In this document: positions 4,776-5,014 of the stretch, in pieces
Layout: every line of letters starts with the position of its first letter
Numbering within the stretch: the first letter of the stretch is position 1
Source of the DNA: Bacteriovoracaceae bacterium
GTDB taxonomy: Bacteria; Bdellovibrionota; Bacteriovoracia; Bacteriovoracales; Bacteriovoracaceae
Length of the DNA stretch: 5,014 nt
Direction of reading: 5' to 3'
Assembly: GCA_023151145.1 (NCBI GenBank)
Contig: JAKLJM010000205.1
Coordinates: 1 to 5,014, forward strand
Translations under genes and position numbers: made by a program
Notes under the pieces: model-generated
What the model was told of the DNA's origin: nothing
What the model saw: only the letters and a program-made list of their open reading frames with translations
The model's database searches: none

Positions 4776-5014
4776 TTAGCTTAATAAATCTTCAAAAAAT
4801 GCTCCGATCTCATTTTTACGATCCAGAACATGGACCTCTAAAATCCATAATTCAGAAGTTGGGATAAATTCAATATCTTTTAATTTACTCTTAGAAAAAA
4901 GGGCATGAGGAAAGTCCCCTAAGCGATGTCCCCCCATGCGCAAATTAAACTCATAACCGGCTTCTCGAGAGTAGTTAACGGCATTTTCATACAACATGAG
5001 CCCTGTTAACTTTT
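4776..5014 (-). CDS. M24-family metallopeptidase-like protein, C-terminal end (partial)
   Basis: The frame is open from the window edge to a TAA at 4776 and gives 78 residues; the internal ATG at 4997 is not the start, since coding continues upstream of it (KLTGLM). The segment fits the second half of the 'pita-bread' fold of Xaa-Pro and methionine aminopeptidases: MGGHRLGDFPH (26-36 from the edge), LWILEVHVLD (55-64) and GAFFEDLL (70-77). His29, Glu59 and Glu74 would be three of the five dinuclear metal ligands (two Asp, one His, two Glu); the Asp ligands lie outside the window. M24 enzymes remove N-terminal residues or cleave Xaa-Pro bonds, but some relatives are non-peptidases such as creatinase, so substrate is unknown. 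It shares a terminator with rpmE. Confidence 0.65.
   Translation of the reverse strand, partial: KLTGLMLYENAVNYSREAGYEFNLRMGGHRLGDFPHALFSKSKLKDIEFIPTSELWILEVHVLDRKNEIGAFFEDLLS

Overview
This AT-rich window has short intergenic gaps and looks like a bacterial chromosome. The combination of genes suggests a Bdellovibrio/Bacteriovorax-type predatory or predator-related bacterium (Bdellovibrionota, more likely the low-GC Bacteriovoracales side). The pointers are a secreted subtilisin-type protease start, a PilZ-like protein with an acidic linker, a DUF4340-like membrane-anchored protein, a receiver plus HD-GYP protein with a divergent receiver, and an M24-type peptidase ending in a FFEDLL motif. 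This placement is inference from protein style; no rRNA or other marker is present.

Layout from left to right. Positions 1-221 (minus) hold the start of an exported protein with a signal peptide and a subtilisin-propeptide-like segment, cut by the window edge. A divergent promoter region (222-392) separates it from a rightward two-gene unit: a PilZ-like protein (393-1193) and a DUF4340-like protein with one N-terminal membrane helix (1236-2246). The 42-base gap between those two genes can fold into a hairpin that would hide the second gene's ribosome binding site. The second gene meets a leftward gene (2243-3697) tail to tail, with stop codons overlapping by 4 bases. The leftward gene encodes a response-regulator-like protein with a degenerate receiver and an apparently intact HD-GYP domain, and it has a sigma-28-like promoter motif upstream.

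Positions 3780-4759 form a housekeeping island: rpmG (bL33, minus, zinc-ligand-poor form), a divergent 100-residue protein of unknown function ending in GCSSCAAH, and rpmE (bL31, plus, zinc-binding form). It has two strong intrinsic terminators. At the right edge is the C-terminal end of an M24 'pita-bread' metallopeptidase-like protein (minus, partial).

The connecting theme is cyclic-di-GMP signalling. A probable c-di-GMP phosphodiesterase (HD-GYP) sits next to a PilZ-like protein, and each has a flagellar sigma-28-like motif upstream. Both signalling proteins look altered at their regulatory sites: the receiver lacks the phospho-acceptor Asp and the PilZ-like domain lacks the usual c-di-GMP-binding residues. 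No mobile element, CRISPR array, tRNA or rRNA was seen. I did not find evidence of a wholly new system; the most unusual elements are the altered signalling proteins and the RNA hairpin between 1192 and 1235.
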